Notes: generated by a model from the letters alone, not told the origin. A stretch of 64,000 nt of DNA from an uncultured Cellulophaga sp. (GCA_947492955.1 CANLOV010000007.1:124001-188000); one strand, 5' to 3'; shown: positions 24,074 to 36,048, counted from the stretch's first letter. Translations and numbers: made by a program.

Positions 24074-25813
24074 TTACTCTTTGCCTTCTAATCTAAAATT
24101 AAAATGCCAAGAATGTTCTTCCCATATATCCCAATCATCTAAATGTGTTTCTTTTAATTTCATAGAAGTTGCATTTAGCCCCATTCCATTACATAAGCCT
24201 GTATGTTCATCTTTATTTCCTGTTGAACTCGCATATATACCTAATTCCTCACCATCAACAAGATACCATGTAAAATAATAAACTTTATCTTTTTTAAAGA
24301 CCAGATTATAATCTTCTAAATTAAATTTAACCCATAAAGAATCGGTAAAAGGACTTTGTATAATTTTATCTACAGTTTCTATAATTTGCCCTTGTTCATT
24401 ACGAACATGTAAACGAATTGTTCCCTCTCCAATGTAAATTTTATTGGAATTATCTGCAATTACAAAATGATCTCTAAAACGTATGCTAAATGATTTTGGA
24501 TTTAAATCGTTAACAGGTGTAATAGATTGACCTGTACCTACATTTCTTGGTTCATGATAAAAACCATTATCAGTAATACCTCTTATATCTCCTCCAAACC
24601 ATTTAAAAGCATTATCAATATCACAATTAACAAAAACATCATCAACCATTGGTATAAGTGATACTATATATTCTTTAGTTTGCTCGTCTTCTGAAGTAAC
24701 AGTATAAGTAATTGGATTGGAATAATCTGTAATTGTAGATGGTTCAGGACTAATACTCGCTTTATCAGAAATTGTAATTTCTACATTAATATTAGTTAAA
24801 TCTATTGCTTCTGGAAGTTTCTGATTTATTGTTTTGTTTTCTTCATTTATAGTTGCTTCTATATTTAAAGATGAATTTAAAATCACAAAAGAAGTAATAT
24901 AATTTTCTGGACTCTTTTCTTTTGTTAATATTACCTCATAAGTAACACTTTCTCCATTTTCCGCTGTAATTTCATATGTAACAGGCTGTGTATAGTCATT
25001 AATTTCTTTTGGGTCCGGACTTATTGTAGCTTTTTCAGAAATATTAATATCAACATTTACTAGTGTCAAATCATAATCATAAGGTAAAACATAATTAATA
25101 ACATTATTTTCATCTTCAATTATAGCTTCAATATCTTCTCCTTCTACATCTTTAATCACTAAAGATTGTATTGCATTTTCTGGACTCTTTTCTTTTGTTA
25201 ATATTACTTCATAAGTAACGCTTTCTCCATTTTCTGCTGTAATTTCATACGTAACAGGTTCTGTATAATCATTTATTTCAGAAGGATTTGGATTTATAGA
25301 TGCATTTTCTGGAATAGTAATTTCTGCTTCTATAGTTGTTAAATTATATGTAAAAGGTAACACATATTCTATTACATTTTTATCATTATCAATTTCTACA
25401 TCTATTTCCTCACTATCTATTATAATTTTAAATGCTTGTATCGTATTTTCTGGACTCTTTTCTTTAATAATTTTAGCCTCATAGATTTTCTCACTACCAT
25501 CTTCGGCTGTTACTGTAAATGTTATTGTATTATCCTTTATAGATTTAATTGATAATGGGTTGGGCGTTATTTTTGCTCCTTCAGATATTAAAACTTCTAA
25601 ATCTACATTATCTAAGGTTACATTATAAGGAACATTAATTATAATTTCAGAATTTTCAATTTTTACTTCAAGATTAATATCGTTTGATGTTATTTTAAAT
25701 GCAGTAATACTATTTTCATTATTTAAGACTTCTGGATCTGAAAGATCTTCACATGAAAAAAACAATACAATAAAGGTAAGTAGAAAAAATAATCGTCTAA
25801 TAAATAGATGCAT
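24074..25813 (-). CDS. Lipoprotein with four DUF5018-like repeats
   Basis: A 579-residue protein with a signal peptide and lipobox (VLFFSC, then EDLSDPE). Four repeats of about 90 residues follow, each starting near SPENxIxxFxI and ending in a TITFTVTAEDGS- or YEVILTKEKSPEN-like strand; these are Ig-like beta domains of the DUF5018 kind. The last 190 residues form a separate beta-rich domain (SIRFRDHFVIADNSNKIYIG, then WYLVDGEELGIYASSTGNKD), resembling carbohydrate- or surface-binding modules. It probably sits on the outer membrane as a binding or spacer protein. The central repeats are nearly identical at DNA level, pointing to recent duplication. It has its own terminator. Confidence 0.82.
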   Translation of the reverse strand: MHLFIRRLFFLLTFIVLFFSCEDLSDPEVLNNENSITAFKITSNDINLEVKIENSEIIINVPYNVTLDNVDLEVLISEGAKITPNPLSIKSIKDNTITFTVTAEDGSEKIYEAKIIKEKSPENTIQAFKIIIDSEEIDVEIDNDKNVIEYVLPFTYNLTTIEAEITIPENASINPNPSEINDYTEPVTYEITAENGESVTYEVILTKEKSPENAIQSLVIKDVEGEDIEAIIEDENNVINYVLPYDYDLTLVNVDINISEKATISPDPKEINDYTQPVTYEITAENGESVTYEVILTKEKSPENYITSFVILNSSLNIEATINEENKTINQKLPEAIDLTNINVEITISDKASISPEPSTITDYSNPITYTVTSEDEQTKEYIVSLIPMVDDVFVNCDIDNAFKWFGGDIRGITDNGFYHEPRNVGTGQSITPVNDLNPKSFSIRFRDHFVIADNSNKIYIGEGTIRLHVRNEQGQIIETVDKIIQSPFTDSLWVKFNLEDYNLVFKKDKVYYFTWYLVDGEELGIYASSTGNKDEHTGLCNGMGLNATSMKLKETHLDDWDIWEEHSWHFNFRLEGKE

Positions 25814-25955
25814 ATGGTATGTTTGGTATTATTAATTAAAGCACAAACATAAAATAATTATTCTTTTTTACGATATTAAATCGATAAATAACCTACAATT
25901 TAAAGAGTAAAAATATTATATAAAAACAATACCCTATAAGCTATACTAATAAATA

Positions 25956-27503
25956 TTATGATAACTCTAGCTCTCCGGAAACATTTATAGTGTACTCAAA
26001 ATAAAACCACTTTTTTTTATCCGATGGTTCCTCTATTTTAAATGCCGTTATTAAACGTTCTCCATCTGTTTTTACATATATAGCGCCATATACAGCTACA
26101 TTATTTTTAGACAATTCTTCTACTTGCTCTTCTATTATTTTTTTTAATTTTTCCGTTGGCTTTATACCGAATTTCGTTATATTTTTCTGGAGCTTTTCTA
26201 CTAATTTCTTATCTTCTTTTTCTCTTGTAGAACGCTGTAATTCTGTAGATAATAATACAGGGGATTCTCCTCTACCACATTTGCCTAATCTCCCTAATAA
26301 ATCTGGTCTTGGATGCACATGACCTTCCTCATCACCTGATGATATTACAAAACATGCAGGGTTTACCGTTTCCATAAATTCATCGGTAACATCAGAAGCT
26401 CCGTGATGACAAACTTTCATTATTTCCGCTTCAAACCAATTTTTAGCATCTTTTATCATCTTTTTAGATGCTGCGGTACCTTTTCTAGGAAACCTCTTTA
26501 GCCCTGTATAATGCTTTAGCAAAAACTTTTCTGCATATTTATTTAAATCCCCTCCAAAAAATATTTTATAATCTCCATAATGCAATCTTAATAAGATAGA
26601 ATGTCCATTTTTTGTTTTACCATAACTACTCATTTTTCTTAACCTTAGATTGCCATTGGCATCTGGCTCTACTACTGGCCCCAGCACCTCTATACTATAA
26701 CCTCTATTGTTTGATGGCGCAAAACCAGGCATATATCTTCTACCATTTTCATGTGTACTATGATTAGCATCTGTAGAAAGCATTTTAAATTCCTTAATTT
26801 TTGGATTATTTAATGCATGATGCATTACCCAAGGAAAAACATACCTTCCTAATTTATTTTCATTACTAAAATGAAGTTCTATATCCGATTTTGATGTGGC
26901 TAAATCTGTAATATATTTAACATTAGTAATAGGGTCTGCCACCAAACCACCTACTTTTTGGAACTGCCCACTCACAGGGCGCTCTACTATTCCATTCTGG
27001 TATATAGTATTAAAACCTACTTTCTTATCTTCAAACAAGGATTTAAACCCTAAATAATGGTCCATATCTGGATGTGTAATAATAGCAGCATCAAACTGAA
27101 ATCCACGATAGGCTTTAAATCTTCCGTGTAAAAAACGCTGCATATGATCACCTTCTCCTGCATCAATAACCATTATACGTTCATCTGCTCCTATTTCCGG
27201 TGTTATTAATACAGCACCATCTCCTTGCGCAACATCTAAAAAAATAATTTCTAAAGGCCGCTTATCCGTAGTATGTTCTTCTTTGATATATAGGGTTTGA
27301 GCATCCGCAGATTTTGGTGCCCATTTTACAGCTAAATAACCAGAAGGTATATTTAAAGCAGAAAAATCATGATTCTCATCTATAGAGAGCCAATCTCCCC
27401 AAAGTACTTGCCTTGTTACTACAAGCTTTTGTGTTTTTGCATTATACTTATATAAATATACTTTCTTCCCTTTTTTCCCTAAGTCAACAAATTTGTGTGC
27501 CAT
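25956..27503 (-). CDS. ComEC-like metallo-beta-lactamase-fold hydrolase
   Basis: A 515-residue protein without signal peptide or membrane helices. After an N-terminal beta-rich region (about 1-80) a metallo-beta-lactamase domain begins at IIFLDVAQGDGAVLITPE. The metal motif THPDMDH (His144, Asp146, Asp148, His149) is complete, and a later KVCHHGASD gives the fourth-position His typical of the ComEC C-terminal hydrolase. ComEC-type domains are thought to degrade the incoming non-transported DNA strand or another phosphodiester. Here the domain stands alone without the ComEC channel. Possible roles are a nuclease or nucleotide hydrolase, including in defence, but neighbours give no support. Confidence 0.82.
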   Translation of the reverse strand: MAHKFVDLGKKGKKVYLYKYNAKTQKLVVTRQVLWGDWLSIDENHDFSALNIPSGYLAVKWAPKSADAQTLYIKEEHTTDKRPLEIIFLDVAQGDGAVLITPEIGADERIMVIDAGEGDHMQRFLHGRFKAYRGFQFDAAIITHPDMDHYLGFKSLFEDKKVGFNTIYQNGIVERPVSGQFQKVGGLVADPITNVKYITDLATSKSDIELHFSNENKLGRYVFPWVMHHALNNPKIKEFKMLSTDANHSTHENGRRYMPGFAPSNNRGYSIEVLGPVVEPDANGNLRLRKMSSYGKTKNGHSILLRLHYGDYKIFFGGDLNKYAEKFLLKHYTGLKRFPRKGTAASKKMIKDAKNWFEAEIMKVCHHGASDVTDEFMETVNPACFVISSGDEEGHVHPRPDLLGRLGKCGRGESPVLLSTELQRSTREKEDKKLVEKLQKNITKFGIKPTEKLKKIIEEQVEELSKNNVAVYGAIYVKTDGERLITAFKIEEPSDKKKWFYFEYTINVSGELELS

Positions 27504-27635
27504 TATTTTATATGCTTTAATGATGTAAATGGGGGAAATATTATCATCACTAAAAATAACAATAAATAAATCGTATTACATATTATATTATGGTTAATTC
27601 TTACATTTTTAACAAGCTAAAAGTTTCAAACAAAT

Positions 27636-27764
27636 TTATACAAATCCCAACTTATCAAAACTTGCGTTAAATACTGTTTTATCATCAACTGCTAACCAGT
27701 TGTTAAGAATAGTAGCATAAATACTTCTAAAATCTACAGAATATTTTAAATCGTCATTAGTATT
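27636..27764 (-). pseudogene. C-terminal remnant of a DUF1501-family gene
   Basis: Forty-two codons open after an in-frame TAA and end in TAA at 27636-27638. The translation contains VDFRSIYATILNNWLAVDD, which is the characteristic C-terminal block of DUF1501 proteins (sulfatase-like, usually about 450 residues or more and exported by a Tat signal). The rest of the gene is missing: upstream on this strand is the end of ligA at 27772. It is therefore the tail of a gene deleted at this site. Confidence 0.7.
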
Positions 27765-27771
27765 TTAAATC

Positions 27772-30344
<2,573 letters not shown>

Positions 30345-30371
30345 AGTTTTTAATATTTACAATACTTGTTA

Positions 30372-30965
30372 TTATTGAATTTGAATTTGATAATTATATC
30401 TATCAAGTTTATAAATTCCTTCAAAATTAAATTTTATACTATTATTATTGTTAAGAGTAGGAGTATCAATAATTTTAACACCAATTAAATCTTCATCCCC
30501 AATATATCTTTCAAGCTCAGAATAATTTTTAGTATTATATGCTTTGATAATTTTTTTATAATGAATTCTAATAATTGGGTCTAATTGCTCAATGGGAGTT
30601 TCTGAATCTTGTTCTATACAAAAAACTATACATTTATCGGAATTTAAATTCTTATTATACTTCCAATTCATTTTTTTTAAGCTATCATTTTCATCTAGGA
30701 CAAATTTCTCAAAAAACAAAGGCTCTTTTAAATCTCCTTGTTGTTCATACTTATAAATAATAAATAAAAGTTCATCATTTTTTGATGAAAGTCTACTCAT
30801 GTTTTCACTTAAATCTTTTGCTTCAAATAATATATTATATGAATCATTATTAGATGAAATTTCTTTATCAATTACAATTTTGTTACTAGTTAAAAAAGGT
30901 GAACTTTTACAACTAAAAAAAAATATTAATAAATAAACGACAATAAATAATTTCTTATTTTTCAT
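30372..30965 (-). CDS. Hypothetical lipoprotein
   Basis: A 197-residue lipoprotein: signal peptide with lipobox (LLIFFFSC, then KSSPFL) and an otherwise soluble beta-rich body without known motifs. It lies between prmC (31 bp upstream) and the secreted protein at 29805, all on the minus strand. The pair of exported unknowns may work together. No family is recognised. Confidence 0.6.
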   Translation of the reverse strand: MKNKKLFIVVYLLIFFFSCKSSPFLTSNKIVIDKEISSNNDSYNILFEAKDLSENMSRLSSKNDELLFIIYKYEQQGDLKEPLFFEKFVLDENDSLKKMNWKYNKNLNSDKCIVFCIEQDSETPIEQLDPIIRIHYKKIIKAYNTKNYSELERYIGDEDLIGVKIIDTPTLNNNNSIKFNFEGIYKLDRYNYQIQIQ

Positions 30966-30996
30966 ATTAATCTTTATGGTAATAATATCTTTATTA

Positions 30997-31848
30997 TCAC
31001 TTTAAAACTCCCTTTAACATTCTATCGTTTCCAAACATATCTTTTCTAAGTTCAATTTCTACAAATTCACCATCAACTAAAAGTTGCTTTGTTTCTTCTC
31101 CTAAATATTGATTAATTTCAAAATACAAAATTCCATTCAACTTTAGGTTTTCTTTTGCCAAATGTGTTATTTTTTTATAAAAAACCAAAGGATTTTCATC
31201 ACTAACAAAAAGTGCTAAATCTGGTTCTTTTCCTGTTACATTTGAATGCATCATTTTTTTTTCTAACGCTCTAACATAAGGCGGGTTAGAAACTATTACA
31301 TCAAACTTTTGTTGCAAATTATTTAATTGTAAGATATCTGCCTGTATAAACTCAATCTGCACCTTATTTTTCACTGCATTCTCTTTTGCTACTTGTAAAG
31401 CTTCTTTAGATACATCTATGGCATATACTTTTGCATTAGGCATATTTTTTGCCAATGAAATAGCAATACAAGCACTACCTGTTCCTATATCTAAAATATG
31501 TAATTCTTCATTTTTATCCTTTGCTTCGGTTACAATCCAATCTACCAACTCTTCTGTTTCTGGTCTTGGTATTAAGACATTGTTATTTACTATAAACTCC
31601 AAATCATAAAAATGAGCCGCACCTATAATATATTGAATAGGCTGATGTAAGACTAATTTAGATAAGCCTTTAAACAAAGGTTCTTCTTCTTCTTTAGAAA
31701 TTACTTTCTGTGGTTCTAAAGCTAGTATAAAACGTTCTAAACCTAAATAATGCTCTATCATCATATAAAAAAAGCTATCTACCTCTGTACTTGGATATAA
31801 AGCATCTAATTCTTTATGAAAAATAGTTTTAATCTCTTGTAATAACAT
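30997..31848 (-). CDS. prmC: Release factor glutamine methyltransferase PrmC (HemK)
   Basis: The enzyme N5-methylates the Gln of the GGQ motif in release factors RF1/RF2. The SAM-binding motif ILDIGTGSACIAISLA lies at about 118-133 and the catalytic NPPY at 188-191; the N-terminal helical domain is present. I use the ATG at 31848 (MLLQEIKTIF) because family members start at that helix; an ATG at 31866 adds six unlikely residues. The product is 283 residues. A -7-like CAAAAATA on plus (31893-31900) is consistent with a promoter reading leftward. Confidence 0.96.
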   Translation of the reverse strand: MLLQEIKTIFHKELDALYPSTEVDSFFYMMIEHYLGLERFILALEPQKVISKEEEEPLFKGLSKLVLHQPIQYIIGAAHFYDLEFIVNNNVLIPRPETEELVDWIVTEAKDKNEELHILDIGTGSACIAISLAKNMPNAKVYAIDVSKEALQVAKENAVKNKVQIEFIQADILQLNNLQQKFDVIVSNPPYVRALEKKMMHSNVTGKEPDLALFVSDENPLVFYKKITHLAKENLKLNGILYFEINQYLGEETKQLLVDGEFVEIELRKDMFGNDRMLKGVLK

Positions 31849-31866
31849 ATTAAAATAGTAAATCAC

Positions 31867-32032
31867 CTTTATGAGTATACATAAGGCGTTCGCAAAAATA
31901 AATTAAAGTTTTGAGCTAAACCTCAGAGCATTTAAATCTCTATTATTGAGTAAATCTTAAAATAGCAATTTAGTTGTTTTAAAGTCCTATTTTTGTGCTG
32001 TGAAGATACATTAATTATACTCTTTATTGTCT
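31867..32032. promoter_or_regulatory. Divergent promoter region, prmC and lipoprotein-ribD operon
   Basis: TATTTTTG on plus (31988-31995) fits the TAnnTTTG -7 box for the rightward operon, and CAAAAATA (31893-31900) is the same box on minus for prmC. Neither has a well-placed TTTG element, so the assignment is tentative. Confidence 0.4.
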
Positions 32033-32494
32033 ATGAAAAATGTGATTTTATTTATTGCTGTACTACTACTTTGTAATAGTTGTAAACTAAACAAAAAGCC
32101 AGAATTTATAGCTGTGGAAAATATTGATGTTGTAAAGGCAAATTTAAAAAGTGTAGAATTAAAAGCTGATGCAATTTTTAAAAACCCAAACAGTTTAGGC
32201 GGTACACTTTGGACCAATGACATTGAAGTTTTTGTTGATGATAAATACATGGGAACTGTTACTGCCGAAGAGTTTAAAGTCCCAGCAAAAAAAGAATTTT
32301 CAATTCCGTTAACTGTTAAATTTTCCGCTTCTAAAATTATTGAAAACAATAAAGGAAATTTACTTTCTTCTATTTTAAAACAAGTATTAGAAAAAAAGGT
32401 TATTGTTAGTTTTAAAGGAGATTTGGGTTATAAAGTAGTTGGGTTTACATCTAGTTATGCCATAGACCATACCGAAGAAATTATTATAAAATAA
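32033..32494 (+). CDS. LEA14-like lipoprotein
   Basis: A 153-residue lipoprotein read from the ATG at 32033; a TTG at 32027 is also possible but unneeded. The lipobox is LLLCNSC. The body matches the LEA-type-2 (WHy) fold of single-domain exported proteins: ENIDVVKANLKSVELKADAI, FKNPNSLGGTLW and KEFSIPLTVKFSASKI. These proteins are stress- or envelope-associated with no firm function in bacteria. It is the first gene of a tightly packed operon: its stop is directly followed by the GTG of ribD. Confidence 0.82.
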   Translation: MKNVILFIAVLLLCNSCKLNKKPEFIAVENIDVVKANLKSVELKADAIFKNPNSLGGTLWTNDIEVFVDDKYMGTVTAEEFKVPAKKEFSIPLTVKFSASKIIENNKGNLLSSILKQVLEKKVIVSFKGDLGYKVVGFTSSYAIDHTEEIIIK

Positions 32495-33547
32495 GTGAAT
32501 AAACACGAGCGATACATACAACGAGCTTTACAAATAGCAAAAAATAGACTAGGTACCACTTTTCCTAACCCTATTGTTGGTGCTGTTATTGTTTATAACG
32601 ATTGTATTATAGGCGAAGGATATACAAGCCCTTACGGTGGTAACCACGCAGAAGTAAACGCTATTAATGCTGTAAAAGACAAAGCTAAATTATCTAGTGC
32701 TACTATATATGTAACCTTAGAACCTTGCTCTCACTACGGTAAAACCCCACCTTGTGCAGATTTAATTGTAAAACATCAAATTCCGCAAGTGGTTATTGGT
32801 ACTTTAGACCCACATGATAAAGTAGCAGGAAAAGGGGTTAAAAAATTAAAAGATGCTGGTTGTAACGTATTAGTAGGTATTCTAGAAAACGAATGTAAAA
32901 AACACCACCAACGTTTTTTAACCTTTCAGCAAAAAAAACGACCTTATATTGTATTAAAATGGGCTGCAACTAAAGATGGGTTTATAGCGCCAGAAAAAGA
33001 GAAAAGAAAAGAAAACCCAGAACCCTTTTGGATTACCAATACACTTTCTAAACAAAGAGTACATCAATGGCGCAGCCAGGAACAAGCAATATTAATTGGC
33101 ACAAATACCGCACTAGAAGACAACCCAAAACTAGATGTAAGGCATTGGAAAGGAATTTCTCCTATTAGAATAGTTTTAGATAAAGATTTAAAAATACCAA
33201 AGGAATATCATATTTACGATACCAGTGTACAAACTATTATAATTACTGATATAAAAAACACTAAAGAAAACTTTCCTAATATTTCTTATGAAGGCATTGA
33301 TTTTACTACTGATATAGCTACTCAAATTTGTTCCGTTTTACACAAGAGAAACATTGTAAGTGTTTTTATAGAAGGAGGTTCTAAAACATTGCAAACATTT
33401 ATAGATGCTAATTTATGGGATAAGGCTAGAGTTTTTACAGGACAGTCTACCTTTACAAAAGGCTTAAAAGCACCGAGACTATTAGGGAAATTAGCATCTA
33501 CAGAATTTTTAAAAAAAGATATTTTAAATACGTATATAAATGATTAA
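32495..33547 (+). CDS. ribD: Bifunctional riboflavin biosynthesis deaminase/reductase RibD
   Basis: Translation starts at GTG (32495), immediately after the upstream stop. The 350-residue protein has an N-terminal zinc deaminase (GGNHAEVNAI with His51 and Glu53; LEPCSHYGKTPPC with Cys78 and Cys87) and a C-terminal reductase domain from about 150 (VLKWAATKDGF, FIEGGSKTLQ). It deaminates the pyrimidine and reduces the ribosyl side chain, steps two and three of the riboflavin pathway. It overlaps the HAD gene by 8 bp. Confidence 0.97.
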   Translation: MNKHERYIQRALQIAKNRLGTTFPNPIVGAVIVYNDCIIGEGYTSPYGGNHAEVNAINAVKDKAKLSSATIYVTLEPCSHYGKTPPCADLIVKHQIPQVVIGTLDPHDKVAGKGVKKLKDAGCNVLVGILENECKKHHQRFLTFQQKKRPYIVLKWAATKDGFIAPEKEKRKENPEPFWITNTLSKQRVHQWRSQEQAILIGTNTALEDNPKLDVRHWKGISPIRIVLDKDLKIPKEYHIYDTSVQTIIITDIKNTKENFPNISYEGIDFTTDIATQICSVLHKRNIVSVFIEGGSKTLQTFIDANLWDKARVFTGQSTFTKGLKAPRLLGKLASTEFLKKDILNTYIND

Positions 33548-34145
33548 AAACATCATTTTTGATTTTGGTGATATTTTCATCAATTTAGATAAAACAGCTA
33601 CACCAAGGGAAATGTCAAAATTTGGGTTTACAAAAATGACACCACAGATAGAAGAAATAGCTCAATCTTATGAAAAGGGTCTTATGAGTTCTAAAGATTT
33701 TATTTCTAAAATGAGTTCTATTTTCCCCAATGCCACAAACAACGAACTTTTGTATGCATGGAATGCTATTCTTTTAGATTTTCCAGAATATCGTTTAGAG
33801 TTTTTAGAAGCTTTAGTTAAAGGAAATAAATATCGACTTTTTCTTTTAAGTAATACCAACGAAATTCATATAGATGAAGTAATTCGTAAAATAGGTGCCG
33901 AAAAATTTAACCGTTTTAAAAACTGCTTTGAGCAATTTTATTTGTCACACGAAATACATTTTAGAAAACCAAATGCAGATATTTATGAATTTGTATTAAA
34001 TACCAACAATTTAATAGCTGCCGAAACTTTTTTTATAGATGATACCAAAGAAAATACAGATACTGCTGAAAAACTGGGTATAAAATGCTGGAATCTACAA
34101 GTAGGTAAAGAAGATATCATAAATCTAAAAAACAAAATTAACTAA
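33540..34145 (+). CDS. HAD-family hydrolase
   Basis: A 201-residue haloacid dehalogenase-like phosphatase. The nucleophile loop is IIFDFGDIFINLD; LLSNTN gives motif II and a C-terminal FIDDTKENTDTA gives the metal-binding acidic pair. The residue two after the nucleophile Asp is Gly rather than Asp, as in the FDFGG subgroup. In this operon with ribD a role as the missing dephosphorylase of the riboflavin pathway (5-amino-6-ribitylamino-uracil phosphate) is attractive but only inferred from position. It overlaps ribD by 8 bp and abuts the EamA gene. Confidence 0.88.
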   Translation: MIKNIIFDFGDIFINLDKTATPREMSKFGFTKMTPQIEEIAQSYEKGLMSSKDFISKMSSIFPNATNNELLYAWNAILLDFPEYRLEFLEALVKGNKYRLFLLSNTNEIHIDEVIRKIGAEKFNRFKNCFEQFYLSHEIHFRKPNADIYEFVLNTNNLIAAETFFIDDTKENTDTAEKLGIKCWNLQVGKEDIINLKNKIN

Positions 34146-35015
34146 ATGTTAGATTTAGCACTAAGTATACTATTTACCTCTTTATTGTTTGTAATTTTTA
34201 AACTCTTTGATGTTTATAAAGTACAAACACTCTATGCTATAATAACAAATTATATTGTTGCTGGTGCTCTTGGTATATACTTATATAATAGTTCCGTAAT
34301 TGTACAAGAACTTCCAAAAAAACCATGGTTTATAGGTACCATAGTACTTGGTATTTTATTTATTTTAGTTTTTAACATAATGGCTAAAACTGCACAAATA
34401 GTAGGTGTTTCTGTTGCCTCACTAGCTACAAAAATGTCTTTAGTTATCCCCGTTGTTTTTGGCTTATTTTTGTATAATGATAAGTTAGGCGTGTTAAATA
34501 CTTTAGGTATTATTTTAGCACTAGTTGCGGTATATTTAGCATCTATAAAGCCCAAGGAGAAAGAAGTAACAATAGGCAAAGAAGCATGGGTATTACCAAT
34601 ATTAGTGTTTATTGGTTCTGGTTTTATAGATACAAGTCTTAAATACCTTCAAGAAAAATACGTTGCAAATAACGAACTACCATTATTTTCAGCTATGGTA
34701 TTTTTTGCAGCTGCTATTGTTGGAATTGTTTTTATACTAGCCAAAACTTTAAAAACTCCTTTAAAACTAAACTTAAAAAACATAGTTGCTGGTTTTGTAT
34801 TAGGTATACCAAATTATTTCTCTATATACTACCTATTAAGGGCGCTACAACATAAAAGTCTAAATAGCGCTTCTGTTTTTACCATTAATAATGTAGCGGT
34901 AGTTTTATTATCTACATTATTAGGAATTCTACTTTTTAAAGAAAAAATAAGTCTAAAAAATTGGTTGGGTATAGCCTTAGCTGTGCTTAGTATTATATTA
35001 GTAGCTTTCTTTTAA
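34146..35015 (+). CDS. EamA/DMT-family transporter
   Basis: A 289-residue inner-membrane protein with about ten hydrophobic helices in two halves, as in the EamA (drug/metabolite) transporter family. The conserved block FTINNVAVVLLSTLLGILLF, followed by a Lys-Glu-rich loop and WLGIALAVLSI, marks the second half. Substrate unknown; riboflavin or related compounds would fit the operon only by association. It begins directly after the HAD stop codon, and its last base is the first of the yigZ start (ATGA-type overlap). Confidence 0.88.
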   Translation: MLDLALSILFTSLLFVIFKLFDVYKVQTLYAIITNYIVAGALGIYLYNSSVIVQELPKKPWFIGTIVLGILFILVFNIMAKTAQIVGVSVASLATKMSLVIPVVFGLFLYNDKLGVLNTLGIILALVAVYLASIKPKEKEVTIGKEAWVLPILVFIGSGFIDTSLKYLQEKYVANNELPLFSAMVFFAAAIVGIVFILAKTLKTPLKLNLKNIVAGFVLGIPNYFSIYYLLRALQHKSLNSASVFTINNVAVVLLSTLLGILLFKEKISLKNWLGIALAVLSIILVAFF

Positions 35016-35617
35016 TGGATATTAAAGACACCTACAATACCATAGCAAAACCTTCTGAAGAGATTCTTTTTAAAGAAAAAAAGAGCAAATTCTATGGATA
35101 TGCCTTCCCTATCGCTAATGAAAGCGACGTAAAACCTATTATTGAGCAGTTAAAAAAGAAACACCCAACGGCAAACCACGTATGTTATGCTTGGCAATTA
35201 GGGATAACTCAAATACAATACAGAGCTAATGATGATGGAGAACCTAATAATTCTGCTGGTTTACCTATTTACGGACAAATACAGTCTTTTAAAGTTACCA
35301 ATATATTAGTAGCTGTAGCCAGAATTTTTGGTGGTACAAAATTAGGCGTTGGTGGTTTAATTAGTGCTTATAAAAATGCTGCTCTGTTAACATTAGAAAA
35401 TACTCCCATAATAGAAAAAATATTAGAGCATCAATTCTCTATTTATTTTGAATATGAACATATGGATAAAGTAATGCGAGTAATAAAACAACACCAACTA
35501 AAAATTATAGCTCAGAATTTACAATTAAATTGCAATTACACTTTATCTGTTAGAAAACAAAAAGCAAATGAAATTATGGCTATATTTTCGTCTATGCATT
35601 ATTTAAAACTAAAATAA
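35015..35617 (+). CDS. yigZ: YigZ/IMPACT-family protein
   Basis: A 200-residue protein of the YigZ family: N-terminal IMPACT-like domain with NHVCYAWQLG, DDGEPNNSAGLPIYG and ARIFGGTKLGVGGLISAY, and the C-terminal EF-G-like domain. The E. coli relative is poorly defined; IMPACT in eukaryotes affects translation control. It shares one base with the upstream transporter stop, so it is the last gene of the lipoprotein-ribD operon. Confidence 0.93.
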   Translation: MDIKDTYNTIAKPSEEILFKEKKSKFYGYAFPIANESDVKPIIEQLKKKHPTANHVCYAWQLGITQIQYRANDDGEPNNSAGLPIYGQIQSFKVTNILVAVARIFGGTKLGVGGLISAYKNAALLTLENTPIIEKILEHQFSIYFEYEHMDKVMRVIKQHQLKIIAQNLQLNCNYTLSVRKQKANEIMAIFSSMHYLKLK

Positions 35618-35649
35618 GTTCTTCAACCTATTTTAATTTTGCATTAAAA

Positions 35650-36048
35650 TTAATCTTTTATTTTTTCCAAAATATAATCTGGACATTTAATAGGTTTTCT
35701 AGTTTTTTCATTAACAAAAGCTAAATCTGTTGTTGCCTCTGCTAAAAGATCATTGACTTCATTATATATTTTATACTTAAAAGATATTTTAACTAACGGT
35801 TTTTCTACTAGGGTAGTTTCCAATGTTAAAACGTCATCATAAAATGCTGATTTTCTATATTTTACATTTAAACTAACCACAGGTAATATAATTCCTTCTT
35901 CTTCCATAGATTTATATGACACACCTATGTTTCTGAGCCACTCAATTCTTCCCATTTCTAAGTACTGCGCATAGTTCCCATGATACACAACCCCCATTTT
36001 ATCTGTTTCTCCGTAACGTACTCTAAAAGAAATTTTATTTAAATCCAT
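35650..36048 (-). CDS. Acyl-CoA thioesterase (4HBT, YbgC type)
   Basis: A 132-residue single hot-dog domain. The conserved start RVRYGETDKMGVVYHGNYAQYL carries the Asp (TDKMG) used as catalytic residue in the YbgC/4-hydroxybenzoyl-CoA thioesterase family. It hydrolyses short- or medium-chain acyl-CoA. It is convergent with yigZ and divergent from dnaA with 213 bp between the starts. Confidence 0.95.
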   Translation of the reverse strand: MDLNKISFRVRYGETDKMGVVYHGNYAQYLEMGRIEWLRNIGVSYKSMEEEGIILPVVSLNVKYRKSAFYDDVLTLETTLVEKPLVKISFKYKIYNEVNDLLAEATTDLAFVNEKTRKPIKCPDYILEKIKD

